DNA of 64,000 nt from Candidatus Poribacteria bacterium (GTDB taxonomy: Bacteria; Poribacteria; WGA-4E; WGA-3G), in contig OY282386.1 of the NCBI GenBank assembly GCA_958295945.1, positions 2,108,001 to 2,172,000 on the forward strand, read 5' to 3'. Below are positions 33,332-41,989 of the stretch, in pieces. The notes below the pieces were generated by a model, which was given only the letters and a program-made list of their open reading frames with translations, searched no databases and was not told where the DNA came from. Both the position numbers and the translations under genes were made by a program. The stretch's first letter is position 1. The number at the start of each line of letters is the position of its first letter.

Positions 33332-34129
33332 TTGAAATTAGGTGCGAATTCAGTGCTATTTGGCGGATACGATATGGAAACTGCCTTCAAGCACATTGCA
33401 ATGTCTGGTTATGACGGTATTGAACTTTCTGCTATTGATGGTATGAGTCAACATCTTGTTCTGGCAAACTGGCAAGAACTTGCAGATGACATCAAACGTC
33501 TGTCAAAAGAATATGAACTTGATTTGTTAGCGATGGAACAACCATCTCGCGATGCTGAGAGAATGGAGTTGGCATTTCAAGCTGCTGTTGAAATTGGTAT
33601 ACCGATTATTAACTGTGGTCCTGGTGGTTCATCTGACAATGAAGATGCGTGGCCAGAGGTGATTGATTCTTTAGGAAGCCTGTCTGATCGGGCAGAGCAT
33701 TATGGTGTTATATTATGTGTCAAAGCACACGTCGGTGCAAGCATCTACAATACACCGACAACTCTGCGTGCGATGGAGGAGATTGATTCACCAGCCTTTG
33801 GTATTGACATGGATCCTTCACATATACACCGTGCGGGGGAAAATCCTGTGGAAGCGATTGCCGCTGTTGTATCAAGAGTTAAGCACGTCCATATCCGAGA
33901 CTGCAAGGGAACACAACGCGGACCGGGTACTCCTGAATTGCAAGCGAACGGGCGCGGGGATATTGATCTCGTCGGATACATCCGTGTGTTGCATGAAAAC
34001 GGGTATACGGGACCGCTAAACCTTGAAGTCATCGGTGCAAAAGAGTATAGTTTAGAACAGTGCTGCACAATTGCTGCAGAATCGAGAGGACACATGCAAG
34101 CGTGTCTGCAGGCGTGTGGTGCGCGATAA
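33332..34129 (+). CDS. Sugar phosphate isomerase/epimerase (xylose-isomerase-like TIM barrel)
   Basis: TTG at 33332 is preferred because AAGGAG (33317-33322) sits 9 nt before it; the frame's first TTG at 33314 overlaps that site. 265 aa. AP-endonuclease-2-like TIM barrel: GYDGIELSAIDG, ELDLLAMEQPS, INCGPGGSS, LCVKAHVGASIYN, FGIDMDPSHIHRAGENPVEAI, RVKHVHIRDCKG and GPLNLEVIGA. Metal ligands are the Glu, Asp-His and Glu residues at these strand ends. Likely isomerises or epimerises a keto-sugar in the same pathway as the upstream oxidoreductase. Confidence 0.87.
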   Translation: MKLGANSVLFGGYDMETAFKHIAMSGYDGIELSAIDGMSQHLVLANWQELADDIKRLSKEYELDLLAMEQPSRDAERMELAFQAAVEIGIPIINCGPGGSSDNEDAWPEVIDSLGSLSDRAEHYGVILCVKAHVGASIYNTPTTLRAMEEIDSPAFGIDMDPSHIHRAGENPVEAIAAVVSRVKHVHIRDCKGTQRGPGTPELQANGRGDIDLVGYIRVLHENGYTGPLNLEVIGAKEYSLEQCCTIAAESRGHMQACLQACGAR

Positions 34130-34219
34130 CTCAGGAACTGAGTAGGTGGGTGTACAACCTACCTACTTTCATGCTTTAAGAATTTGGTAAATTATTGAAG
34201 CAATTCTACACATTGCTGA

Positions 34220-34243
34220 GGTGAGGTTAGGAAACCTCGCCTA
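34220..34243. repeat. 24-bp inverted repeat flanking the IS701-like remnant (left)
   Basis: GGTGAGGTTAGGAAACCTCG plus CCTA here is the exact reverse complement of 35397-35420. Each copy is itself partly palindromic (GAGGTTAGGAAACCTC). The pair brackets the transposase remnant and a MITE-1 copy. Confidence 0.6.
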
Positions 34244-34283
34244 CCGTGGACCGAAAGTGTCAACTTATAATTATAAATCACTA

Positions 34284-34380
34284 TAATACCAATTCTAGCA
34301 GAGAATATCTCATTATGAGATTCTGAATTTAAACTTAAGTAAAGAATGTAAGAGGCGCAATGAATTGCGCGACTACGAAA
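34284..34380. repeat. MITE-like dispersed repeat, family 1 (copy 4)
   Basis: It starts TAATACCAATTCTAGCAGAG and carries the core GGCGCAATGAATTGCGCGAC. It abuts the truncated 5' end of the IS701-like transposase at about 34388, so it probably inserted into, or replaced, the left part of that element. Confidence 0.65.
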
Positions 34381-34387
34381 GCGTGTT

Positions 34388-35335
34388 TTGGTAGCTGATC
34401 ACACCGATAAATGGAGCCATGATCAACTCAATCGTTTTTTGAGAAATGAGAACATTCCTTCAAGCGAACTCTGGCAATCTGTCCAGGACACCATTGAGTC
34501 CGATGATGAAGGATATATTATTTTTGATGATGTTGTGCTATCTAAACCGCAAGCGAAAGAGATTGAGGCTCTCCGTTCTCAATGGAGTGGTAGCGACAAA
34601 AAAGTCGTTATAGGCATCGGTATTGTAACTTGTCTTTATGTCAATCCAAAGACACAAGAGTATTGGATCATTGATTACCGCATTTATGACAAAGATCATG
34701 ATGGCAAAACCAAAATAGACCATTTACTTGAAATGTTGCAAAACGCTCACTTCAAAAAACAGCTCCCGTTTCGGACAGTGCTGGTGGATAGTTGGTATGC
34801 CTCAATGCGAGTCATGAAAGCGATTGAAAAACTTTCTAAGATTTATTATGTGCCACTGAAACGCAATCGTCTTGTAGACGGGACAGACGGCGTTGAACCA
34901 CACCAACAAATCCAAAAGTTATCTTGGACACAGACAGAAACCCAACACGGAAAGCACGTGCACATCAAGAAGTTTCCAAAAGGGCATCAAGTGAAGTTGT
35001 TCCGGCTAGTCTCCTCTAACGGACGCACGGAATATATTGCGACAAACGATTTATCTCAATCGGATGCGGATGCGACACGCCAAGAATGTCGCGTGCGTTG
35101 GAAGATGGAACAACTTCATCGTGAGATCAAACAAGTCACCGGTATTGGTAAATGTCAATGCCGCAAGTTGCGTGCCCAAAGAAATCATATTGCCTGTTGT
35201 TTTCAAGTCCGGGTCTGTTTGAAACGTGTTGCGCGCAAACATGGTCCAACAATTTATGAACTAAAACAAAGTTTATTGGATGATTATATGCGATTTCAAC
35301 TCTCTAATCCTTCAATAATTTTTAAAAATGCGTAA
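34388..35335 (+). pseudogene. IS701-like transposase, 5'-truncated
   Basis: The 315-codon frame begins inside the conserved ADHTDKWSHDQLNRFLRNE region, so the usual first 60-80 residues are missing and the apparent start is not genuine. The DDE core is intact: IIFDDVVLSK, TVLVDSWYAS and WKMEQLHREIKQVTG, followed by CQCRKLRAQRNHIACCFQV. The stop codon lies within GCGTAAGTTCTGATA, the IS right end. The missing left end is occupied by the MITE-1 copy. The truncated gene probably cannot move, but its ends match the MITE at 46596. Confidence 0.8.
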
Positions 35336-35344
35336 GTTCTGATA
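35329..35344. repeat. Right terminal repeat of the IS701-like element
   Basis: TGCGTAAGTTCTGATA overlaps the transposase stop codon and differs by one base from the TGCGTAAGTCCTGAT ends at 46716 and 12284. Confidence 0.5.
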
Positions 35345-35396
35345 ATATTAAATTGAAAATAGTAGCCAATAAAATAAATTGATACTTCCCCTACGT

Positions 35397-35420
35397 TAGG
35401 CGAGGTTTCCTAACCTCACC
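35397..35420. repeat. 24-bp inverted repeat flanking the IS701-like remnant (right)
   Basis: TAGGCGAGGTTTCCTAACCT plus CACC, the exact reverse complement of 34220-34243. Confidence 0.6.
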
Positions 35421-35440
35421 TATGCATTGTGTCTAATTAA

Positions 35441-36576
35441 TTGAGGGGTGTGCATAATTGAATTTAGTCAGGATATAGGTTAAACTCTTATTAAAAGAAT
35501 AATCTAAAAGGAGTATTAACCATGAGTTATCCTGACCAAAGATATTATATCACATTTTTCTCTAAACGCTACAAAGATTTTGAAAAGTCTATCAACGCCA
35601 ATCAATCCAAACCGAAAGGAAGACCTAAAGTGCATCCTGATAGTTCACTGATTATCTTTTTTGCGATTATGCTGATGAGAGGCATAAATCGGTTTAAAGC
35701 ACAGCACGCTTTTCTTTGTGAACATCCAGCCTGGGTAAAAAAACTCAAGTTCAAAAGCATTCCGGATCGGACAACTTTATCCCGTCGCTATAAACAACTT
35801 GCACCCAGGATTGAGCAGTTCGTTGACTATCTCGGTGACTTAGGTGCCGCATTAGACACCGATACGCCTCGAGATGTTGTCTTTGTTGACAAAAGCCTCT
35901 ATAAAGCAGAAGGCAGTGTGTGGCATCAAAAAGACCGAAAAGAAAATCACATTCCCGAAGGTTTGCGCAACCTTGATACCGATGCAAGTTGGTCAACAAG
36001 CAAGTATCGTGGATGGGTTTATGGGTATGGACTGCATCTGACGACAACAGCGAAAGGTTTTCCGATGTTCGCAAATGTTTGGACCGCTTCTGTAAGCGAA
36101 AAAACAGGACTTGATCAAAGGACTGACGCACTTCTAGCGAGAAATATCCAATATGTCGTTGCGGATGCTGGCTATACCGACTTTACTCGCACTCAGACAC
36201 TTGCAAAAGATGGACTTTTCCTTTTGACACCAATAACAGGTGCTAAAGCTACTGAAAAGGTAGCTTATCTAAAAGCGATTGAAACATCACCGCAGCTTGA
36301 AACTTATCAAAAACAACGCAAAACTGCGATTGAACCGGTTTTCAATCTGTTGACCGATCTGACAGGAACAAAGAACAATCAGAAACAACTGCCAATATCT
36401 CGTCTTGAAAATGTGAGAACCTTTCTGATTTTGGCAATCGTCTTGCTACAAATAGCAATGTTGGTCAACTCAATATGGAACAGACCTCACAGAGAGGTAT
36501 CAAGAATGAAAACATTATTTCAATAAACGGAGTGAAAAGGACTATTTTGTTATCAATATTTATGCACACCCCTCAA
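35441..36576 (+). mobile_element. Complete IS5-superfamily insertion sequence
   Basis: Perfect 17-bp terminal inverted repeats TTGAGGGGTGTGCATAA (35441-35457) and its complement (36560-36576) enclose one transposase gene; total 1136 bp. Flanking TTAA on the left and CTAA on the right fit a 4-bp YTAR-type target duplication with one mismatch. Confidence 0.8.
35522..36526 (+). CDS. IS5/IS4-superfamily DDE transposase
   Basis: 334 aa, AAAAGGAG 9 nt before the ATG. DDE residues are visible in VVFVDKSLYKAEG, YVVADAGYTDF and TAIEPVFNLLTDLTG. N-terminal KPKGRPKVHPDSSLIIFFAIML and RTTLSRRYKQL form the helical DNA-binding part. The C-terminal hydrophobic helix (VRTFLILAIVLLQIAMLVN) is common in this group. 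The gene and both terminal repeats are intact, so the copy may be active. Uninterrupted by the other repeats nearby, it is probably a recent arrival. Confidence 0.9.
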   Translation: MSYPDQRYYITFFSKRYKDFEKSINANQSKPKGRPKVHPDSSLIIFFAIMLMRGINRFKAQHAFLCEHPAWVKKLKFKSIPDRTTLSRRYKQLAPRIEQFVDYLGDLGAALDTDTPRDVVFVDKSLYKAEGSVWHQKDRKENHIPEGLRNLDTDASWSTSKYRGWVYGYGLHLTTTAKGFPMFANVWTASVSEKTGLDQRTDALLARNIQYVVADAGYTDFTRTQTLAKDGLFLLTPITGAKATEKVAYLKAIETSPQLETYQKQRKTAIEPVFNLLTDLTGTKNNQKQLPISRLENVRTFLILAIVLLQIAMLVNSIWNRPHREVSRMKTLFQ

Positions 36577-36669
36577 CTAACTGATCTATTGCCTATGCCA
36601 GAATCCCATAGCATTCAAAATTTAAAATTACCAATAGTAGAAAAACACACAACCAAAATACTGCACTAA

Positions 36670-37854
36670 ATGCGTCTTAAACTAACACAACTTATCATAG
36701 TCTATCTTCCTGCATTATTTATTGATTTTGCCTTTAGCAGTGTCTTAACGAATTCCTCATTTTATTCAAGCACACTCAATTTTTCAACTACATTCTTAGG
36801 CGTATTGGTTGCTATTGCAACAGCCTTCTACACGTTTCTTGCAATCCCTTTTGGTAATCTATCTGATAGAATTGAACGACATAGGATGCTATATCTCGGT
36901 TGTCTTCTAATTGCAAGTGTAAGCATTTTACTTCGTTTTTACAGTAGTAAATTACATCTATTGTTGATATTCCCGTGTATCGGTATCAGCATGGCACTCT
37001 TTTGGCCTGCCTATGAAGCATGGCTTGCAGAACGAGAAGGTGAAGAGAAGTTAATTCACAGGGTCATGCTTTTCAATCTTTTCTGGAGTACCGGAATAAC
37101 TTTGGGACCAACTGTTTCAGGATATTTATATAAAGATGAACAACCATTTACACCATTATATCTTGTTGCAGGTTTTGGATTGATAACAATCATTACCATC
37201 TTTCTCAGCAATTCACAACCTGAAAAAGCCTTCTTAGGAGAGCAATCGGATCAAACTCAAACACTGTTTCCTCCCCCTTCAGAACGAAAGAAATACCTAA
37301 ATATTGCAAGATGTGCAAATTTTACATCTTGGTTTGCACTCGGCGTTTTACGATGGCTTAATCCAAAACTGACGAAGGATATGGGGATATTTCCAACAAC
37401 ATTCGGAAACATGATGCTTGCACTTGGGGGGATGCAAACTATTTCATTTCTTTTTCTCGGAACAAGTTATTCAACACGGTGGCACTATCGCATAGGACCA
37501 TTGGTGTTGATGCAAGGATTAGCAATCTTATGTTTAATTGGAATATGGTGGATTGATAACATAATATTCTGGGTATTTGCGTGCGCAATCATTGGAGTAT
37601 CTGTGGCATTTACATATTTCGGCAGTCTCTATTACGGATTGCACATGCATTCCGATAAAGGAAATAAAAGCGGTTGGCATGAAGCAGCTCTGGGATTTGG
37701 TAGTCTATTAGGACCGCTACTTGGAGGATTAGCTGCTGATTCCACCCTCGGTATAAAAAGTCCATATCTGTTGTGTGCGGGGGTGATCTTTATCGGAATA
37801 GTTGTCGAAGTGTTCATAGTATCAAAGAATCGGTTGGCAGTGGATGTTCTTTGA
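36670..37854 (+). CDS. Major facilitator superfamily transporter
   Basis: 394 aa with about 12 hydrophobic segments in two groups of six. The loop after helix 2 contains FGNLSDRIERHRM, the MFS-typical G-x3-D-R signature. Further features: FPCIGISMALFWPAYEAWLAE and GLHMHSDKGNKSGWHEAALGFGSLLGPLLGGLAAD near the end. It exports or imports a small solute by ion coupling; the substrate is not readable. No clear ribosome-binding site precedes the ATG, and the gene starts 93 bp after the IS5-like element, so expression may be affected. Its last 41 bp overlap the convergent enolase-superfamily gene. Confidence 0.82.
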   Translation: MRLKLTQLIIVYLPALFIDFAFSSVLTNSSFYSSTLNFSTTFLGVLVAIATAFYTFLAIPFGNLSDRIERHRMLYLGCLLIASVSILLRFYSSKLHLLLIFPCIGISMALFWPAYEAWLAEREGEEKLIHRVMLFNLFWSTGITLGPTVSGYLYKDEQPFTPLYLVAGFGLITIITIFLSNSQPEKAFLGEQSDQTQTLFPPPSERKKYLNIARCANFTSWFALGVLRWLNPKLTKDMGIFPTTFGNMMLALGGMQTISFLFLGTSYSTRWHYRIGPLVLMQGLAILCLIGIWWIDNIIFWVFACAIIGVSVAFTYFGSLYYGLHMHSDKGNKSGWHEAALGFGSLLGPLLGGLAADSTLGIKSPYLLCAGVIFIGIVVEVFIVSKNRLAVDVL

Positions 37855-38950
37855 TATAATCTTCGTCCACAGTGATTCCAAGACCCGGACCATCTGGAAC
37901 AGTTACGATGTGATCGTTAATTTCTACGCCACTTATCACCATATCATTCAGAAACGCAGGCGCATTCAGTTCAGCTGGAAGTACCAAATCCAAGGTTGAA
38001 AACAGATGTACACTTGCCATAAAACCGACTCCTGCTTCTGTCAAACCACTACCAAGTAATTCCATGCCATTTGCTTCTGCTATGTAGACACTTTTGAGAC
38101 AATTAGATATGCCACCTGATTTACATATCTTTAATACCACTGCATCTGCACAATCAAGACGTGCTATTTTACCAAGATCAAAATGTGTGAAACAACCTTC
38201 ATCAATCGCAATCGGAACCGACGTTCCATCCTTAACTCTCTTCATACCATACCAATCTTGACTCGCGACAGGTTGCTCCATACAATATATCTCATGAACA
38301 TCCTCAACCCGTTTTAACAATTGTAGTGCGTTAGCAGGAGTATAAGACTGATTCGCATCTATCCATAGTTTAGCATTGGGTGATGCTTCGTGAATCGCTC
38401 TTAATCTATCTTCATCCAAATCGGGAATACCTTCAACTTTCACCTTAAAACAAGTACAAGGTGATAATGCTCTTGCTTTCAATGCCATTATCTCTGGCGT
38501 GTCAATACTCAGGGCATAACTAAGAGGCAAAGTTTTGTGTCGCATACCACCAAGATGTGTATGAATCGGTATATTTAAAATGTGACCACACAAGTCATGA
38601 AGTGCTATGTCTACAGCAGCTTTAGCAAATGGATGGCCATTACTTACAGCCGGTTTCAATGTTTGATAAATTGAGTCATCTACTTCGTTGCGACTGAGTG
38701 GGTTTCTGCCAAGAAGTAAAGGTGTAATATGCTGACGAATAGTTGTTGTGATTGATTCAGTCGTCTCATAACTCCAAGATGGTAGCGCGCGTTGTTCTCC
38801 CCAACCGACATATCCATCGTCAGTTGTAATTTTGACAAATATGTGACTACCAGCAGAGGACACATCTCCAACAAAACCGGTCCCAATTACAAAAACATCC
38901 TTCATCGCAATGGCAGTGGGAAAAACTTCTACTTGTGCAATTTTACTCAT
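37814..38950 (-). CDS. Mandelate racemase/muconate-lactonizing-enzyme family protein (MLE/epimerase type)
   Basis: The start is ATG 38950 (MSKIAQVEVFPTAI) with GGAG upstream; the longer frame to 39052 has no such site. 378 aa. Enolase-superfamily residues: KxK pair in CFKVKVEG, Asp in LWIDANQSY, Glu in YCMEQPV, Asp in IAIDEGC and Lys in AVVLKICKSGG. Lysines on both sides of the barrel place it with muconate cycloisomerases, OSB synthases and dipeptide epimerases. The reaction is abstraction of an alpha proton next to a carboxylate; the substrate is unknown. It overlaps the convergent MFS gene by 41 bp. Confidence 0.88.
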   Translation of the reverse strand: MSKIAQVEVFPTAIAMKDVFVIGTGFVGDVSSAGSHIFVKITTDDGYVGWGEQRALPSWSYETTESITTTIRQHITPLLLGRNPLSRNEVDDSIYQTLKPAVSNGHPFAKAAVDIALHDLCGHILNIPIHTHLGGMRHKTLPLSYALSIDTPEIMALKARALSPCTCFKVKVEGIPDLDEDRLRAIHEASPNAKLWIDANQSYTPANALQLLKRVEDVHEIYCMEQPVASQDWYGMKRVKDGTSVPIAIDEGCFTHFDLGKIARLDCADAVVLKICKSGGISNCLKSVYIAEANGMELLGSGLTEAGVGFMASVHLFSTLDLVLPAELNAPAFLNDMVISGVEINDHIVTVPDGPGLGITVDEDYIKEHPLPTDSLIL

Positions 38951-39369
38951 GATTATTGTAAATCTCCAAATATAGGAATTATCGAACAGCAGATTATTCT
39001 TTGTCTCGTATCTAAACATATACATTCTACCACTACTATGATTATATATCAAATGATTAGAATAACGAGGGTGTGTAAAGTTTTTGTCACTAACTTCTCA
39101 CCAAACATTGTAGAGGCGGGTCTCTGTGCACGCCCATTGCCTTACAGGACAAGGAATGGCGGGGCACAGAGACCCCGCTATTCCTTGGGATTGTCAAACT
39201 CCTCATTTCAATGTCTCTGAAGTTACTCTAATTATTTCTTGACAAAACTATAATGTATGTGTCAAAATAATAAGGACAACATAATACATTTATAGTATCC
39301 CATAATAAAACAGTAATTGGTTTCAATATAAATCCTGATGTCCTAATGTGAACAGATTAAGGTATTGAC
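38951..39369. other. Intergenic region with a family-2 MITE-like element
   Basis: About 420 bp between divergent genes. Its middle is the hairpin-bearing repeat described at 39069-39210. Remaining parts are AT-rich with no convincing gene. Confidence 0.55.
39069..39210. repeat. MITE-like element, family 2 (copy with hairpin, one end clear)
   Basis: It starts GGGTGTGTAAAGTTTTTGTC, the family-2 end, and contains the hairpin arms GTAGAGGCGGGTCTCTGTGC (39110-39129) and GGCACAGAGACCCCGC (39163-39178). The second end is not clearly conserved, so the right boundary is approximate. Confidence 0.55.
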
Positions 39370-40023
39370 ATGAATTCAGAACAAAACAACATTGAAGAAA
39401 AAACACTTCCACTCTTCCCTCTAAATCTTGTTTTATTCCCGGGAGGAGTCCTTCCATTGTACATTTTTGAGCCTAGATATCGCGAGATGGTGAAGTTCTG
39501 TATTAGAAGTGAATCGTCTATTGGTATCGTAATGATCAAGGAAGGGGCTGAAGTCGGTGAAAATGCTACACCATGCAAGATCGGTACCGCAGTAGATCTG
39601 ATTGAAGTTGATCGGTTTCCTGATGGACGGATGAATATTATGACATCAGGACATTCAAGATTTGAGATTATAGAAGTTGATGATGAACTACCCTATCTGG
39701 TAGGACGCGTCAAGATGCTTGACTCTTTAGATTCTGAACATGATTCGAGTCTTGATGGAATTGCAAGTGATACTCGTGAACTATATATAGAATATGAAAC
39801 ATTATCAAGTTTTTTAATTTTTGGTTGGTTGCCACCAGAGGAGATACCACAACATCCTCAACAATTAGCATATCAAATAGGAACGCGATTACGCATTTCC
39901 CTTGAAGAAAAACAAGACCTATTAGAAATACAATCATTCGATGAACTCCTTAAATGTGAAATTGATATACTAAAAAAACTGAATAAACAAATTGCTTTCC
40001 AATTATCAGCTCGGAACAATTGA
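39370..40023 (+). CDS. Lon N-terminal-domain (LON substrate-binding) protein
   Basis: 217 aa. The N-terminal motif LPLFPLNLVLFPGGVLPLYIFEPRYREM is the hallmark of the Lon substrate-binding domain, followed by GIVMIKEGAE, CKIGTAVDLIEVDRFPDGRMNIMTSGHSRF and a helical C-terminal half. There is no ATPase or protease domain, so this is the stand-alone form found widely in bacteria, whose role (adaptor or chaperone-like) is not settled. A short AAGG site precedes the ATG. It heads a plus-strand run of genes to 43114. Confidence 0.9.
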   Translation: MNSEQNNIEEKTLPLFPLNLVLFPGGVLPLYIFEPRYREMVKFCIRSESSIGIVMIKEGAEVGENATPCKIGTAVDLIEVDRFPDGRMNIMTSGHSRFEIIEVDDELPYLVGRVKMLDSLDSEHDSSLDGIASDTRELYIEYETLSSFLIFGWLPPEEIPQHPQQLAYQIGTRLRISLEEKQDLLEIQSFDELLKCEIDILKKLNKQIAFQLSARNN

Positions 40024-40092
40024 ATAAATAATTTGATAGAGTTTATACAGTGTCAACTTCAATGTGTTGACATCAGTAGGTCTAAGAGATAA

Positions 40093-40734
40093 ATGGCACT
40101 CAAGCCTCCTATTCCTCAATTCACGGATACTCGGACTATCCACATCTCTGGGAGAGAATTCTTATATATCAGCAATCTACTCTCAATGTTCAGGTTGTTG
40201 ATAGTTCCGCTCCTATTTTGGTACATTTATAATGAACAATACAAACACGCAGTTGTAGTTGGAACAATCGCAATTATCTCAGACATACTGGATGGGTTTT
40301 TTGCACGTTTACTGGATCAACATTCTGAACTCGGTATAATTCTTGATCCTATTGCAGACAAATTCGCTATTGGTGCTGGAATAGTCGCTATAGCAATTTC
40401 AACGGCTGAAACAACTGGTATTCCTTTATGGGCATTGTTCGCTGTAATTTTTCGTGATGTTGCAATTGTATTAGGAAATGTCTATCTTGCATATCGCGCA
40501 AAAATGATTACAAGGTCAAATTGGTGGGGTAAGTGCACCAGTTTCTCTTTAGCAATCGCACTTATCCTTTACCTAATACGTTCTATGGATTTGGATTTCC
40601 CTCTTCCTGAAGATATTGAATTATATTGTCTTTACATAGCATTGTGTTTTGTTGGTATCTCATTTGTAAGTTATTCACGACACATGCTGCGAGTCTTAAA
40701 AACTGAATCAATACGAGAAAACACAATTCAGTGA
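40093..40734 (+). CDS. CDP-alcohol phosphatidyltransferase (PgsA-like)
   Basis: 213 aa with about five or six membrane helices. The full catalytic signature is present: SDILDGFFARLLDQHSELGIILDPIADK (D-x2-D-G-x2-A-R-x8-G-x3-D-x3-D, about residues 59-86). It should transfer a phosphatidyl group from CDP-diacylglycerol to a polyol such as glycerol-3-phosphate at the inner membrane. Which alcohol is used cannot be decided. It starts 69 bp after the Lon-domain gene. Confidence 0.9.
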   Translation: MALKPPIPQFTDTRTIHISGREFLYISNLLSMFRLLIVPLLFWYIYNEQYKHAVVVGTIAIISDILDGFFARLLDQHSELGIILDPIADKFAIGAGIVAIAISTAETTGIPLWALFAVIFRDVAIVLGNVYLAYRAKMITRSNWWGKCTSFSLAIALILYLIRSMDLDFPLPEDIELYCLYIALCFVGISFVSYSRHMLRVLKTESIRENTIQ

Positions 40735-40779
40735 TTTTAAATAACACACAACACATACGCTTTGTCTAAGGTATACTAT

Positions 40780-41211
40780 ATGGATCTGTATTTGAACCCC
40801 TCTGATGTCTCAGAAATTATCGGTGTTGATGAAGAAGTAATTAAGAAAACTTTAGAAAGAAAACATCCTGAGATTGAGCCGTTTCTTCGGGTTGTTTCCT
40901 CGCCAACAGAAGAAATTGGTGAAACGTCTAAAGGAATCCTACAATTACGGATTGATGGATTGGCACCATTGATTACACACCTCAGTTTTAATATACCCAC
41001 AAATGAGATTATTGAAAACTTAATTTCTCAAGTCGTTCATATCACATTTTTGAATGAAGATAATGAAAAATTAAAAAATGAGATTGTTCAACTGAAGGAA
41101 AAAGTTAACAATCTCCAAGAAGAGAAAGCGGTTTTACGAGTGCAGTTTAATAATTTGCAGGAAGAGAATTCAAAGTCATGGATTCAACGTTTATTTAAAC
41201 ATGATAAATGA
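40780..41211 (+). CDS. Hypothetical protein with C-terminal coiled coil
   Basis: ATG 40780 (MDLYLNPSDVSEIIGV), 8 nt after AAGG, is preferred to an upstream TTG. 143 aa. The N-terminal part (DVSEIIGVDEEVIKKTLE) looks like a small helix-turn-helix or MerR-like recognition segment. Residues about 90-135 are a clear coiled coil (NEKLKNEIVQLKEKVNNLQEEK). The basic end reads SWIQRLFKHDK. A DNA-binding oligomer is possible but not shown. It lies between two membrane-protein genes. Confidence 0.6.
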   Translation: MDLYLNPSDVSEIIGVDEEVIKKTLERKHPEIEPFLRVVSSPTEEIGETSKGILQLRIDGLAPLITHLSFNIPTNEIIENLISQVVHITFLNEDNEKLKNEIVQLKEKVNNLQEEKAVLRVQFNNLQEENSKSWIQRLFKHDK

Positions 41212-41264
41212 GTTGTATGAATTAGTATAAGAAAATCCTATTGTAGTTCAACAATAATACACTT

Positions 41265-41891
41265 ATGAAAAAACTTGATAGAAATCAAATCCTCGCAATA
41301 TCTTTCATTATATTCGGTCTATTTTTTCAATATATACAATTGGATAACATCACATGGCTACCAGAACGTATAGCACACAGCAGCATTCTTCTTAAAGGCA
41401 TCTCATTTGTCCTTTTGAGTATTGCAGCTATATTATCAAGTATTTCATTTAAAAACAAACAACTAATCTCAATAATTTCAGGTGTCGGTATAGCATCAGG
41501 CTTATTATTCCTGTTTCTTCCAGTTCCACAATATCTAAAAGGATCAGCATTTCATCTGTTATTCACCTGTTCTATTGCTTTTGGAATGACGACGACGACA
41601 ATTCGGTTTTCAACTATCGTTTCTTCAGTATGTATATGTCTTGGTGTCATTTTTCTATATCAAACGATTTCACCCAGCCTTGGAAATGCTTCTCTATCTT
41701 TACTACTACCAGGTATAGTGGTCTTTTCCATTGTCAATACACATAAGGTCTTATGTGAAAAAATATCAATTGGTCTCATTGCCCTCGGTCTAATTTCTCT
41801 TTGTCAACCTTTCCTAATCCTTTTTTATCAAACTGGTTTTCAATTGTTATTGACTGGTTTAACAGGTTTTATTGTTGTAGCACATCGTTGA
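41265..41891 (+). CDS. Small integral membrane protein
   Basis: 208 aa that is almost entirely hydrophobic: about six or seven helices (e.g. ILAISFIIFGLFFQYIQL, GISFVLLSIAAILSSISF, IISGVGIASGLLFLFLPV, ISIGLIALGLISLCQPF). No charged motif or conserved signature allows a family call. It is in line with the coiled-coil gene 53 bp upstream, so may be cotranscribed. Confidence 0.6.
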   Translation: MKKLDRNQILAISFIIFGLFFQYIQLDNITWLPERIAHSSILLKGISFVLLSIAAILSSISFKNKQLISIISGVGIASGLLFLFLPVPQYLKGSAFHLLFTCSIAFGMTTTTIRFSTIVSSVCICLGVIFLYQTISPSLGNASLSLLLPGIVVFSIVNTHKVLCEKISIGLIALGLISLCQPFLILFYQTGFQLLLTGLTGFIVVAHR

Positions 41892-41989
41892 ATTTACAAG
41901 AAGTTGAATATCACTAATACCTGCCCCTCAAAACACCTGACTAATTTTCAAACGTATAGAATCACAGTATCACGATATATATCTTGCCT

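Noticed and set aside
34388-34450. The M at 34388 as genuine start of the IS701-like transposase.
   Set aside because: The first residues already lie within a conserved region, the expected N-terminus is missing and a MITE abuts the junction.
36475-36669. Short plus-strand frame after the IS5-like transposase.
   Set aside because: It overlaps the transposase end and crosses the IS terminal repeat, with no ribosome-binding site.
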